Virus record (IMG/VR): IMGVR_UViG_3300047560_001569
Coordinates: 1-64,000 of that record
Length of the DNA stretch: 64,000 nucleotides
Reading direction: 5' to 3' (one strand)
From: a virus
Both the position numbers and the translations under genes were made by a program. Each line of letters opens with the position of its first letter. The first letter of the stretch is position 1. The notes under the pieces are model-generated. The model had not been told where the DNA came from and searched no databases. It saw nothing but the letters and a program-made list of their open reading frames with translations. Below are positions 1 through 8,185 of the stretch, piece by piece.

Positions 1-682
1 CTACAGAACCATCATACCCGCGGGATCCTGTAAAGCCAACAGAACCATCGTATCCACGAGAACCAGTATACCCAATAGATCCAGTATAGCCTACGGATCC
101 GTTATAGCCAGTCGAACCATTGTATCCAGTTGATCCATTATAACCTACCGATCCAGTATAACCAATTGATCCAGTATAGCCAATACTACCATTGTATCCA
201 GTTGATCCATTATAACCTACCGATCCAGTATAACCAATTGATCCAGTATATCCAATTGATCCAGTATAACCTACTGATCCGTTATATCCTATAAATCCAT
301 CGGTACCTTTGGACCCAGTATAACCAACTGACCCGTTATAACCGACTGCTGCGTATGCGCCAGACGACCCTGTATAACCTATATCACCCTTTGAACCTGT
401 ATATCCTGTTGTGCCTGTTAGACCCGTAGGTCCGACATCACCAGCCGGCCCTCGAGGACCGTCTGATCCTCTTATACCAGCAGAGCCAGTATATCCAACT
501 GTTCCCTCATCACCTTTTGATCCAGTATATCCTACTGGACCCATAAGCATATTACCAATGACCTGCACTGCAGCTGGGTCTGTCACCGCTCCTGTATCTG
601 TAACTGCACCCGCAGCGATAGCAGCAGTTACCGTACGAGATAACTGCTCTGTAATATCATTTGGTGTTGCTGGTGTTGCCAT
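1..682 (-). CDS. Collagen-like repeat protein (3' end outside window)
   Basis: The minus-strand frame opens at ATG 682-680 and is still open at base 1, so at least 227 residues are present and the C-terminus is missing. After about 45 ordinary residues it becomes Gly-X-Y repeats dominated by GYTGS and GYNGS units. Such repeats form triple helices in phage fibres and adhesins; whether this protein is virion-attached is not shown. It overlaps the stop of the upstream nuclease gene by one base (TAATG), so the two are probably translationally coupled. It sits at the end of an operon of nucleotide and redox genes, an odd place for a fibre gene. Confidence 0.8.
   Translation of the reverse strand, partial: MATPATPNDITEQLSRTVTAAIAAGAVTDTGAVTDPAAVQVIGNMLMGPVGYTGSKGDEGTVGYTGSAGIRGSDGPRGPAGDVGPTGLTGTTGYTGSKGDIGYTGSSGAYAAVGYNGSVGYTGSKGTDGFIGYNGSVGYTGSIGYTGSIGYTGSVGYNGSTGYNGSIGYTGSIGYTGSVGYNGSTGYNGSTGYNGSVGYTGSIGYTGSRGYDGSVGFTGSRGYDGSV
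116..250. repeat. Tandem 72-bp repeat inside collagen-like gene
   Basis: A 63-base block at 116-178 recurs without change at 188-250, giving a 72-base (24-codon) period, with shorter degenerate 9- and 18-base units around it. It encodes the GYTGS/GYNGS series. Perfect identity at the DNA level implies recent duplication or slippage, so length variation between relatives is expected. Confidence 0.85.
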
Positions 683-1446
683 TAATGGATGCCACTCCAA
701 TCGTTTACATTAAATGTATCTTCTATATGGTGAAGATTGTCAGGAAGTTTAGGCATGAAATTAATTCCTGTATATGCTTCGATCTGCTTAACAGATACAG
801 CATATTTTGGAAGATCTTGCACAGGCAATGGGGCATTAGGCATAAAGAACCCAATTGTCTTTCCTGTTGTACGATCAACTACAACCTTCCATATATGTGA
901 TGGAATTCCGACTTTATTATTACCAATCGTTTGATATGGATTAGAATAGAATGTTCCTGTCACCAAGTAAATGTCTTTACCTTCCATCACCCAGTTGCGA
1001 ATATACCCCTCTAACTGCTTCCATATCCCACGATTGTTATTTGGAACCTGAGGCATCATATTAGACAAGAAGAAACTCTCACTCATCATTTGATCGGTTT
1101 TGTTGTTGTTAGCACCTGGTGCCAAGTGCCCTCGGTCGTATGGAAATCCAGTATAATCAGACAACTGAGACTGATATTGAGTTGGTATTGCTGGGTCTGG
1201 TCGGAAATCGTCTTTTCGTTTTGCTGTACCTGTAATCACATCTTTCGTGACATGCTCGACAACATACTCAGGCGTCTTTGTATCATACCGATAGTGTATC
1301 GCATAATTGCCTTTACAGAGATATTGTGTGTTTGTTAGCTTACTTACAGGTGCACCCTGAACGACAAACTGTGGACAGCTATCGTCAATTGGGTTTGCAA
1401 GTACTAATAACGGTGCCAGTAATATGGCAATTAATATTTTTTTCAT
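682..1446 (-). CDS. Secreted DNA/RNA non-specific endonuclease (NUC1/EndoG type)
   Basis: The 254-residue product starts with a Sec-type signal peptide (MKK, hydrophobic residues 4-16, probable cut near residue 18). The beta-beta-alpha-metal nuclease signature DRGH is at 104-107, followed by FFLSNMMPQ and the metal-binding Asn region NNNRGIWKQLE near 136-146. Members of this family are sugar-nonspecific endonucleases that cut DNA and RNA with Mg2+. The signal peptide predicts action in the periplasm or outside the cell, for example on nucleic acid from lysed neighbours or on incoming foreign DNA; that role is inference. It lies 2 bases downstream of the thioredoxin gene in the nrdA/thyX operon. 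Confidence 0.85.
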   Translation of the reverse strand: MKKILIAILLAPLLVLANPIDDSCPQFVVQGAPVSKLTNTQYLCKGNYAIHYRYDTKTPEYVVEHVTKDVITGTAKRKDDFRPDPAIPTQYQSQLSDYTGFPYDRGHLAPGANNNKTDQMMSESFFLSNMMPQVPNNNRGIWKQLEGYIRNWVMEGKDIYLVTGTFYSNPYQTIGNNKVGIPSHIWKVVVDRTTGKTIGFFMPNAPLPVQDLPKYAVSVKQIEAYTGINFMPKLPDNLHHIEDTFNVNDWSGIH

Positions 1447-1448
1447 TT

Positions 1449-1706
1449 TTATTCTCTCTTATCTAGTTGCAATGCTTCTAATAGTTTTTGTTTTGATACC
1501 GATCCTCCCACACGAGTAATAATATTATTATTATCGTCTAACAAAATTAAATGAGGGACACTACGAATTCCATATTCTAAAACCGCATCCCTATTATTAT
1601 CAATATCAACACGCTCGACATAATATGGAAATTCAATTGTATCCATAACTTGTGTTAGTTGTTTGCATGGTTGACACCATGAAGCTTCAAATTTTAATAG
1701 TCTCAT
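1449..1706 (-). CDS. Thioredoxin-like protein
   Basis: The 85-residue protein carries the active-site motif WCQPC at residues 10-14 in a short thioredoxin fold, with the conserved cis-proline region as SVPHL near 50-54. It is shorter than bacterial TrxA (about 108 residues), like glutaredoxin/thioredoxin hybrids of other T4-like phages. In the same operon as nrdA it is the obvious candidate reductant for the phage ribonucleotide reductase, whose C-terminal Cys pair is present. Its ATG overlaps the previous stop (ATGA). Confidence 0.85.
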   Translation of the reverse strand: MRLLKFEASWCQPCKQLTQVMDTIEFPYYVERVDIDNNRDAVLEYGIRSVPHLILLDDNNNIITRVGGSVSKQKLLEALQLDKRE

Positions 1707-1900
1707 TCTTCATCCAACACTAATTCTATAATTCCTAATCGCGTATTAAACCTAACATCGACAACTTCGCGATACCCCCCATCATTAGTCCAAACAACAG
1801 CTTTCATCTCAATAACTGGTTGTTCGATCGAACCACTGTTCTTGGGCCAATTGTCTGCCCATGTGGCAAGCAACTTCTTTGAAATATCTCGAGCGTCCAT
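1703..1900 (-). CDS. Hypothetical protein
   Basis: A 65-residue acidic protein if it starts at ATG 1900, two bases after the SOD stop; a GTG at 1915 would add five residues. No Shine-Dalgarno sequence is clear for either start. No recognised domain; a beta-strand-rich C-terminal half ends in LVLDEE. It is sandwiched between SOD and thioredoxin with overlapping or adjoining ends. Confidence 0.65.
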   Translation of the reverse strand: MDARDISKKLLATWADNWPKNSGSIEQPVIEMKAVVWTNDGGYREVVDVRFNTRLGIIELVLDEE

Positions 1901-1901
1901 A

Positions 1902-2447
1902 TCATTTATCTTCACATCTATTGTTAATAATTCGCCAATCGATAATACTCCAAATATTTTTTAAATACTTGCCTTTATCAGCTTGATAGTCTAGTGCCCA
2001 CGCGTGCTCCCACCAATCAACTAATAAAGCAATATCATCAGGCATCTGCGAGTGATTAGGGAAAGTTATGATTTTTCCGCTTTTGCTCAAATAAATCCAA
2101 CCACTCCCTTGTATTTTCATTGCTATCTTTTCAAACTCTTCTTTAAAATTATTAAAAGTTTGAAACTTAGAAATGATTAATTTCTTTACTACACCATCAG
2201 GTCTATTGTTCTGTTGTGGTGATTGAAACTGCTCGAAAAATACATTATGGAGAAATGCCCCATGCTTATTGAATATGGGATCTCCTTCACCCTTATTAAA
2301 TCTTTTAACATAACCAGCAGCAAGGTGATGGAAATGGTAGTCGATTGTATTCTTACTCATTACCGGCTCGAGCTCAGAGTCTCCACACGGTAATGGGGTT
2401 TGTTGTAACTGTTCTCTTGCTTCGTAAAATGTCGTAAACTTTTGCAT
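1902..2447 (-). CDS. sod: Superoxide dismutase (Fe/Mn family)
   Basis: The 181-residue protein has the whole Fe/Mn-SOD ligand set: His38 in DYHFHH, His67 in AFLHN, and Asp144 and His148 in VDWWEHAW, followed by the family block LDYQADKGKYLKNIW and the middle motif GSGWIYL. It converts superoxide to oxygen and hydrogen peroxide in the cytoplasm (no signal peptide). The N-terminal helical hairpin is preceded by about 25 extra residues. The metal (Fe or Mn) cannot be told from the sequence alone. The gene follows the amidotransferase-like gene without a gap, in the nrdA operon. Confidence 0.9.
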   Translation of the reverse strand: MQKFTTFYEAREQLQQTPLPCGDSELEPVMSKNTIDYHFHHLAAGYVKRFNKGEGDPIFNKHGAFLHNVFFEQFQSPQQNNRPDGVVKKLIISKFQTFNNFKEEFEKIAMKIQGSGWIYLSKSGKIITFPNHSQMPDDIALLVDWWEHAWALDYQADKGKYLKNIWSIIDWRIINNRCEDK

Positions 2448-3101
2448 TTATTTTCCCATTAATCGATCAACAAATTTTAATAATAAATGATGATGATGAC
2501 CATTATGCCAGTGTTGTCTTAACACTGACGGGTATGGGTTATCAAACCAATACTGTTGGCTTTCAGGATGGCAGCCAATCAGTCCTATTTTATTCTGTAT
2601 GATTGCCATCGGATCACCATTGTGATACCTAGCAACCGTTTCAAACTTACTCTCATCTCCCACCAACGCACATCCATCATAGAAGTACATCGTCTCAGGT
2701 TTGCCTTCCCATATAACAGGAGCAACCGTACCGTAAGACCTCTTAACATCTGCTCCAGGTCTTTTTATATACTGCGTTGCATCTACTCCATCTAATATAT
2801 CGAAGAAGTGACTACCAGCCCAATAAGCACCCATGCAAACACCAAGATACCTACCACCACGAGCAACATAGTCGGCCACAGCATTTGCAGCCTTTCTTCT
2901 GAAAAATTTATCATATGCCATGGCATCTCCAAATCCTCCCGGGAACGCAACCATATCAACTGTATTAAAAGTTGTCTCGTTGCATTGTTGTTCTGTGAAT
3001 ATTTTAAGTTGATAATTTGAAGATAGGGCAGCCACCATTGCATCACAACAATCTTGTGAGGCCTCTGGATGATGCAGAAAAAGCCCTATCGTCCGGTTCA
3101 C
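2448..3101 (-). CDS. Class I amidotransferase-like protein (biotin-protein-ligase N-terminal type)
   Basis: A 217-residue protein starting at GTG 3101, supported by AAGGAT six bases upstream. It has a flavodoxin-like glutaminase fold: PGGFGDA near 54-60, the nucleophile elbow LGVCMGAYWAG near 85-95 with a Cys, and a His-Pro-Glu triad end at CHPESQQYWF. This resembles the BPL_N family, proteins found next to or fused with biotin ligases and also in phages; the substrate is unknown. The gene begins three bases after the nrdA stop region, so it is co-transcribed with nucleotide-metabolism genes. Confidence 0.7.
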   Translation of the reverse strand: MNRTIGLFLHHPEASQDCCDAMVAALSSNYQLKIFTEQQCNETTFNTVDMVAFPGGFGDAMAYDKFFRRKAANAVADYVARGGRYLGVCMGAYWAGSHFFDILDGVDATQYIKRPGADVKRSYGTVAPVIWEGKPETMYFYDGCALVGDESKFETVARYHNGDPMAIIQNKIGLIGCHPESQQYWFDNPYPSVLRQHWHNGHHHHLLLKFVDRLMGK

Positions 3102-3104
3102 TTA

Positions 3105-4922
3105 TTATCCTTCACATGCTAGACATACATCTCCATCTGCTACAGCTTTTAAGTCAATCTCTTGCATCACTTGTCTCTCGATTTTACGTGACACTTTATC
3201 TGCTTTTGCCAGCTTTTCACTGCGGCAATAGTATAGTGTTTTCAGTCCCATCTTCCATGCTAAGAAATGTACGCTATGTATATATTTAAGGTGACTATCT
3301 GGCCTAAAGAACAAATTTAACGACTGTGCTTGGTCGATATATTGCTGACGATCAGCAGCATGTTCTACCAACCAGCGTTGATCAATCTCCATTGAAGTTT
3401 TGAATACATCTTTTGTCCAATCGTCCATCCAATCGAGATGTTGAACACTACCATCATTGGCGATAATGCTTGACCAAATATCAGCATACTCTTGTTCACC
3501 CTTTGGTGTCAATGGAGTACCGTCAGGTGCTAAGTGACTCATAATAACTCTGTCTAGATATTTGTTCTTATTAAGGTGCGCACCAGAAAGAGTGTCTTGA
3601 CGATAAGCATTAGCGCGATAGGGCTCAATACTAGGACTGGTATTACCCATGATGATGGAGCTGGAAGCATTAGGAGCAATAGCCATAAGATGACTAAAAC
3701 GTAACCCAGTACCAGCAGCATCAGGTGCCTCACCTCTTTCCGCACCGAGCTGTTTGTTTGCTTCATTTAGCTTCTCCCTGATATTCTTAAACATCTGGTT
3801 GTTAATTGATTTTGCCATAACCCCTTCAAAAGGAATATTCTGCTGCTGTAGATAAGCGTGAAACCCCAAAGCACCAATACCAATACTACGTTCACGTACT
3901 GCAGAATATTTGGCTCTACTAATTACGTCAGGTGCATTATCAATAAAATACTGAAGAACATTATCAAGCATTTCTGCAACGTCACGAAGGAATAGATAAT
4001 TATCTTTCCACTGATCATAGTATTCTAAATTTAATGATGATAAGCAACATACGGCTGTACGTTCTTTATCTGTTGGAAGAATAATTTCTGAACATAGGTT
4101 AGACTGTTTGATACTCAATCCTAACTTCTTTTGAAACACAGGCATCTGTCTATTACTTGTATCAATAAAATGCAAGTATGGCTCACCAGTATGCATCCTC
4201 ATATCGATAACTCTTTGCCATAGATCTTTGGCTGAGACAACTTCTCTCACTTCACCGTTATGGGGATCTTTTAATTCCCAGTCATCATTTGCTGTCGGAT
4301 CTTTCATACACCGTTCAATAATTTCCATGAACGAATCAGGTATATTAATGCCATGATGAAGATTCATTGTCCTCATGTTAGGATCACCTGTCGGTTTACG
4401 CATCTCTAAAAAGATAAGAATATCGGGATGAGAAATATCAAGATAAGCAGCATAAGACCCCCTCCTCGTCCGCCCCTGTCTGTATGCCAAACTACTAGCG
4501 TCATAAGTGCGAAGATGAGGCATAACGCCAACGCTCTTATCATCTGCTGATCTAATACCAATTCCAATTCCGACTCCTCCGCCCAGCATACTGAGCCAAT
4601 TTACTTCCGAAAGTGTGTCAACCAATCCAGCCGAACTATCATGGAGATAAGGTAAGAAACATGATATAGGAAGGCCACGAGCACTACGCCCAAAAGACAA
4701 AATAGGAGTACTATACGACAACCAATGTTTGCTAGAATATTCATACAGCCTCTGAGCATGGTCCGTGGTTGTCCCAAATTGTTTCGATACAAATGCTAGC
4801 CTTTCTTGTGGAGATTTTTCATCATCCCTCATATACGATTCCTGCAATCGCTTGATCCCTAACGAATCGAATAACTGATCTCTACTATAATCAATGACCA
4901 ATTCGCTTATATCTTTCTGCAT
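3105..4922 (-). CDS. nrdA: Ribonucleotide reductase class Ia alpha subunit
   Basis: The 605-residue large subunit reduces ribonucleoside diphosphates for phage DNA synthesis. Visible elements are the redox Cys88 (PISCFLP), the radical loop NLCSE at 275-279 with the thiyl Cys277, the partner Cys292 (VCCLSSLN), and the C-terminal shuttle pair Cys600/Cys603 (CLAC). The N-terminal ATP-cone regulatory domain of E. coli NrdA is absent, which explains the short length and suggests loss of the usual dATP feedback. The beta subunit nrdB is not in the window. It follows thyX by 14 bases. Confidence 0.95.
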   Translation of the reverse strand: MQKDISELVIDYSRDQLFDSLGIKRLQESYMRDDEKSPQERLAFVSKQFGTTTDHAQRLYEYSSKHWLSYSTPILSFGRSARGLPISCFLPYLHDSSAGLVDTLSEVNWLSMLGGGVGIGIGIRSADDKSVGVMPHLRTYDASSLAYRQGRTRRGSYAAYLDISHPDILIFLEMRKPTGDPNMRTMNLHHGINIPDSFMEIIERCMKDPTANDDWELKDPHNGEVREVVSAKDLWQRVIDMRMHTGEPYLHFIDTSNRQMPVFQKKLGLSIKQSNLCSEIILPTDKERTAVCCLSSLNLEYYDQWKDNYLFLRDVAEMLDNVLQYFIDNAPDVISRAKYSAVRERSIGIGALGFHAYLQQQNIPFEGVMAKSINNQMFKNIREKLNEANKQLGAERGEAPDAAGTGLRFSHLMAIAPNASSSIIMGNTSPSIEPYRANAYRQDTLSGAHLNKNKYLDRVIMSHLAPDGTPLTPKGEQEYADIWSSIIANDGSVQHLDWMDDWTKDVFKTSMEIDQRWLVEHAADRQQYIDQAQSLNLFFRPDSHLKYIHSVHFLAWKMGLKTLYYCRSEKLAKADKVSRKIERQVMQEIDLKAVADGDVCLACEG

Positions 4923-4936
4923 AAAAACTCCAATTA

Positions 4937-5626
4937 TTATTTTTGTACTAGTTGACTGGTAAGAGGGAATACCTCCGCGATGACTTCAGCACATGCTTTG
5001 GCTATATCAACATGCTCTAACTGTGTTCCGTTCGCGCTACGGAGTTGTATATAGTGAATCCACGAGCGCAGCGTTCCGTTCATATACAACCGTGATTTTG
5101 TTAGTCCTTCTGGCAGTAATGCGCGTGCCTGTTCTTTAGCAATTCCACGTTCGATCGCCCAATTGTATTCTTGTTTTACCCATGTCAATACACGTTGCTG
5201 ACATCGCTCCCACTCTACTGCAAGCATCCTATGCTCTTGAATGTTTGTATCGATTTTAATGCTGTTTTGACGATTAGTGGTGTCTTGTAAACGACACTCC
5301 CTCAACTCAAACGCATCCTCCATCTCTTTTGTAGGATCAGCATATCTTTGGCTAAATTCTTGGAACGAAAATGACCTATGTCTGAGGATTTGTCTTGCTA
5401 TGTCCCTTGTCGTCTCTATCTCGAGACACACATTAACCATCTCAAGCGGACTCCAATGTTGATTATTAATTAGGTACTTGATTAGTTTAGTCGATGTCTC
5501 TAACGACATTTGGTTGGAAGGATTTGATACACGAGCACAAAAAGCAACAAGTTCTTGCGCATCATAAAGGCCATTGGACACTAACTCCCTCGATGGCTTC
5601 GAGTGGCTGATTAATCTGATTTTCAT
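4937..5626 (-). CDS. thyX: Flavin-dependent thymidylate synthase
   Basis: The 229-residue protein has the ThyX signature RHRSFSFQEFSQR at 82-94 (RHRxxSxxxxSxR), which binds FAD and dUMP. It methylates dUMP to dTMP using methylene-tetrahydrofolate and NAD(P)H. T4 itself uses the unrelated ThyA (td), so this is a replacement shared with cyanophage-like relatives. Together with dCMP deaminase, dCTP-deaminase/dUTPase, dNMP kinase and NrdA it completes a phage dNTP supply route. Confidence 0.95.
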   Translation of the reverse strand: MKIRLISHSKPSRELVSNGLYDAQELVAFCARVSNPSNQMSLETSTKLIKYLINNQHWSPLEMVNVCLEIETTRDIARQILRHRSFSFQEFSQRYADPTKEMEDAFELRECRLQDTTNRQNSIKIDTNIQEHRMLAVEWERCQQRVLTWVKQEYNWAIERGIAKEQARALLPEGLTKSRLYMNGTLRSWIHYIQLRSANGTQLEHVDIAKACAEVIAEVFPLTSQLVQK

Positions 5627-5633
5627 AGTAAAT

Positions 5634-5816
5634 TTACGCTATGACCTTCATTACCCAGTTTTCTGCACAATCCTCTGCATATATTACGTTATGCTCACGT
5701 ATTTCTCGAGTCTCTACAAGTTGGTCATCCTTATAAAACTCTACATCAAATCCCTGTTCTACCGATAATACCCGAGCTTTACGCTCATTTTGAATATATT
5801 CGCTTATTAATTTCAT
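5634..5816 (-). CDS. Hypothetical small protein
   Basis: The start chosen is ATG 5816, which overlaps the primase stop as ATGA; an upstream in-frame ATG at 5828 would add four residues. The 60-residue acidic product (MKLISEYIQN...) has no recognised domain. It lies between the primase and thyX genes and resembles small conserved proteins seen there in other aquatic T4-like phages (from memory, not searched). Confidence 0.7.
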   Translation of the reverse strand: MKLISEYIQNERKARVLSVEQGFDVEFYKDDQLVETREIREHNVIYAEDCAENWVMKVIA

Positions 5817-6832
5817 ATCTTCTTCCATTGAGTCAGTGCAGCTAGTGCGGTTAATCCACTCTTCGTATTCTCTCTAATTATTGCCTCAGGATCAAGCCCT
5901 GCAACAACAATATCATTAATATCTTTATACTGTAGGTCATCTGGCCAAATGCAAACGTTGTAACCTCGATTGATTGCTTTCTCAACACGATCCACGATTT
6001 GTTTATTACGTGGCTCGTTGTCCATGATAATAACAAACTCGTTTGCAGGTTTATCGGGGAATGCTATATTTAGATCTATGTCAGCTCCGGCCATTGCAAT
6101 ACAATTTGGTAGGAATAACGAATCTATTGGCCCTTCAACACACCATATATTACCCGCTGAATTAACGGTATCCCACCCGAACAACTTCGGCTTGTCATAA
6201 TCAAGCATGATTGTAATGTACCGCCTCTGAGACTCCTTCTTGAAGCTCCTACCCTGGAATCCAAACAACTCTCCCTTGCTGTCAATGAACGGAATAACAA
6301 GCCTAGGTTCATCGTCTTTGACATTTAACTTCTCCGGAACAATCGAATTGACCCACGCATTAAATTTGGGGGCAAAGAATAGCTTGAAGTGTGCACTCGA
6401 CGGAATTTTTCTCCTCAATACATACTTCTTTGCTGGATGGTCGTGGTCTAGTTGAGATATCTTCTTGATTGCTTTTAGAGGTTGATTTCCTTTTAGGTAC
6501 TTCGGAATAACCACTCTTGCAATATCAGGTTGTGTTGGGTTTTCTTGGATAGTATTCTTCTCCAAGAACCTTTCCCGCTTATACTGATCACATAGCTCTC
6601 CATCTATATGAGATAGAAAGTTTGCAAGTGACATGGATGCATGACAATTATGACAAAAGTAGATAGTGCCAACTACTGGCTTCTCTATAATGTAACCTCT
6701 TGTCTTGAATTTATTTGTTTTTGAGTCACCGCATATAGGGCAACGCATATTAAATACATTGTTTTGCTGGCGCTTGAATTGCTCAACACGATTGCTGATA
6801 AGCCCAATGTACTTCTGATCGATCCAATCCAT
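5813..6832 (-). CDS. 61: DNA primase (T4 gp61-like)
   Basis: The 339-residue DnaG-type primase has an N-terminal zinc ribbon with Cys31, Cys34, Cys60 and Cys63 (CPIC...CHNC) and a TOPRIM domain visible as VEGPIDSLFL and the metal-site stretch IIMDNEPRNK. In T4 the homologue works with helicase gp41 to lay down RNA primers on the lagging strand. It opens the left-hand operon, directly after a terminator/promoter hairpin, and overlaps the next small gene by ATGA. Confidence 0.92.
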   Translation of the reverse strand: MDWIDQKYIGLISNRVEQFKRQQNNVFNMRCPICGDSKTNKFKTRGYIIEKPVVGTIYFCHNCHASMSLANFLSHIDGELCDQYKRERFLEKNTIQENPTQPDIARVVIPKYLKGNQPLKAIKKISQLDHDHPAKKYVLRRKIPSSAHFKLFFAPKFNAWVNSIVPEKLNVKDDEPRLVIPFIDSKGELFGFQGRSFKKESQRRYITIMLDYDKPKLFGWDTVNSAGNIWCVEGPIDSLFLPNCIAMAGADIDLNIAFPDKPANEFVIIMDNEPRNKQIVDRVEKAINRGYNVCIWPDDLQYKDINDIVVAGLDPEAIIRENTKSGLTALAALTQWKKI

Positions 6833-6837
6833 AAAGA

Positions 6838-6878
6838 AAACCCAGTATAATAAACGACAAGTCGATTATACTGGGTTT
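6838..6878 (-). terminator. Intrinsic terminator of the lysis cassette
   Basis: Perfect 14-base inverted repeat, arms 6838-6851 and 6865-6878, with a nested cgac/gtcg hairpin in the loop and a T-run on the minus strand after the left arm. It separates the lysis genes from the primase operon. The right arm also holds a promoter -10 element. Confidence 0.85.
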
Positions 6879-6892
6879 ATATTTTGAATCAA
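6865..6892 (-). promoter_or_regulatory. Sigma70-like promoter for the primase operon
   Basis: On the minus strand TTGATT (6892-6887) and TATAAT (6870-6865) are separated by 16 bases. The -10 box lies inside the first arm of the terminator stem, so the terminator and the start of the next transcript overlap. Confidence 0.55.
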
Positions 6893-6908
6893 CAGCTAGC
6901 GGCAGGAT

Positions 6909-7214
6909 TTAGTGGAAGAATTTCGCAACGACATCCATATGACCAGATACCCATCCTATTGCGGCAACTACGCCAGCAGCAGTCCATATCCATTTATCAC
7001 GTTCGACTTTGAGAGCATTGATCTCTTTTGCTAAAGCAGAGTGTTGAGTACACGATGCATCATACATCGTCTTCAACTGATCCTTCAGCTCATCCCTTGT
7101 TCTATCTAAACAATCGTGAACATCCTTTACATCTGTCTTGAGATCGTCTATCTTTTCGTCCAAGTTATGAACTTTCGTCTCGACTATACCTAATCGCTCT
7201 ACTGTTGTAGCCAT
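6909..7214 (-). CDS. Coiled-coil membrane protein, XhlA/holin-like
   Basis: A 101-residue protein: residues 1-70 are a charged coiled coil (heptads around VETKVHNLDEKIDDL), then one transmembrane segment about 76-92 and a short tail. This layout resembles hemolysin XhlA-type lysis accessories. Last gene before the terminator in the lysis cassette, so a role at the membrane during lysis is likely but unproven. Confidence 0.65.
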   Translation of the reverse strand: MATTVERLGIVETKVHNLDEKIDDLKTDVKDVHDCLDRTRDELKDQLKTMYDASCTQHSALAKEINALKVERDKWIWTAAGVVAAIGWVSGHMDVVAKFFH

Positions 7215-7442
7215 TTATTTTTTCACAGGAACTTCTGTGCCTTCTAGTTTTTTATGAACCTTGATTGTTTTACAGGCCTGTTTTGGTTTGCCGTCTTTAC
7301 CAACAACAGGTTTGCCATCTTTCCCAATCACGCCCTTACAGACTTCCTTTGTCTCAGCAGCGTATACAGGAGTATTCCATTGAAGGAACGTCGCACTAGC
7401 TAACACACACAATATCCAGAATGTTCTTTTAATTTGTAGCAT
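7215..7442 (-). CDS. Small secreted protein with lysine-rich repeat
   Basis: Start taken at ATG 7442 with AAAGGAT upstream; 75 residues. It has a signal peptide (hydrophobic residues 7-20, cut near VYAAE) and a mature part containing two GKDGKP repeats, two Cys and many Lys. No family recognised. It sits inside the lysis cassette. Confidence 0.65.
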   Translation of the reverse strand: MLQIKRTFWILCVLASATFLQWNTPVYAAETKEVCKGVIGKDGKPVVGKDGKPKQACKTIKVHKKLEGTEVPVKK

Positions 7443-7452
7443 ATTTATCCTT

Positions 7453-7971
7453 TTATAAAAGCGGCTGTGAGGCTGGAGGAGGAGCAAGTTTACCGCCGAA
7501 CCCTACTGACGGTGCTGCAGGAGGAGTAACACTGACTGACTCTGCGATTGGCGCAGAAAAGACAGGTGCTGCTGGCAAGCTTGCTGGTGGTTCGTTCTTT
7601 GGGGGTGGAGAGACTGTTGTTGGTCTGTTTGCTGCATCTAATGCCTTTGCTTGTAAATCTTTATCATTCCCCGCCAACATAATACCCGAAAGTGTACCAG
7701 TTAAGAATGTTGCAATAGGAATAATCAATTCAAAAAACTTTTGATCGATAGGACTTATAGCATTCAAAGGCTGAGTTACAAAGATAATTGAATATAACAC
7801 AACAAAAACAATTCCTGTCAATGTTAATGCTAAACAAATACCAATGAAGAACTTTAAACGAGCCATTAACTGCTCTTCGGTATACATAAAATTATTATTT
7901 TCCACAGGTCGCTCCTTGTGTTGGGCATGATGATGCTGGAGCCAGCTGAATAGTTGTTTGATTTTGTCCAT
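7453..7971 (-). CDS. Two-helix membrane protein with proline-rich tail
   Basis: The 172-residue protein has transmembrane segments near 38-66 and 83-101 and a Pro/Ala-rich C-terminal tail from about 115 onward, a shape suited to crossing the periplasm. It overlaps the upstream Cys-rich gene by 77 bases in another frame, an arrangement often met in phage lysis genes. Holin or spanin partner are both possible; no family match is claimed. Confidence 0.7.
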   Translation of the reverse strand: MDKIKQLFSWLQHHHAQHKERPVENNNFMYTEEQLMARLKFFIGICLALTLTGIVFVVLYSIIFVTQPLNAISPIDQKFFELIIPIATFLTGTLSGIMLAGNDKDLQAKALDAANRPTTVSPPPKNEPPASLPAAPVFSAPIAESVSVTPPAAPSVGFGGKLAPPPASQPLL

Positions 7972-8185
7972 CTTTAGGGGGTCCTACTCTAGGGTCGCGT
8001 TGCCCTTTAAAGATATGTTCAGGGCACGTTCTCGTCACATCACATATCGGTAATTTACAAAAATCCTTGTCCCAGTTGGCTGGGTCTTGGCACGGGTATC
8101 TAAATCTATCACCACTACATATTGCCAGAGCAACAGGCAATATGAGCAGCAATAACATATATTTAACTAATTTACGATCGTTCAT
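7895..8185 (-). CDS. Cys-rich exported protein
   Basis: Start taken at ATG 8185. The 96-residue product has an N-terminal hydrophobic export segment (10-21) and seven Cys (23, 32, 43, 48, 54, 87, 94), suggesting disulfides in the periplasm. Cys23 lies where a lipobox Cys would be, but the preceding AI is not a good lipobox. Its last 77 bases overlap the start of the next gene. Function unknown; lysis context. Confidence 0.6.
   Translation of the reverse strand: MNDRKLVKYMLLLLILPVALAICSGDRFRYPCQDPANWDKDFCKLPICDVTRTCPEHIFKGQRDPRVGPPKDGQNQTTIQLAPASSCPTQGATCGK

Noticed and set aside
1-380. Short repeats at the left edge as a CRISPR array
   Set aside because: Period is 9/18/72 bases inside an open coding frame with no spacer variety; it is protein repeat coding.
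411-713. Plus-strand proline-rich frame opposite the collagen-like gene
   Set aside because: It is the mirror of the minus-strand Gly-X-Y repeats; no ribosome site, and the minus frame runs coupled with the nuclease gene.
3105-5626. nrdB next to nrdA
   Set aside because: No protein with the R2 diiron ligand pattern lies nearby; the ferritin-like proteins in the window are Dps and rubrerythrin.
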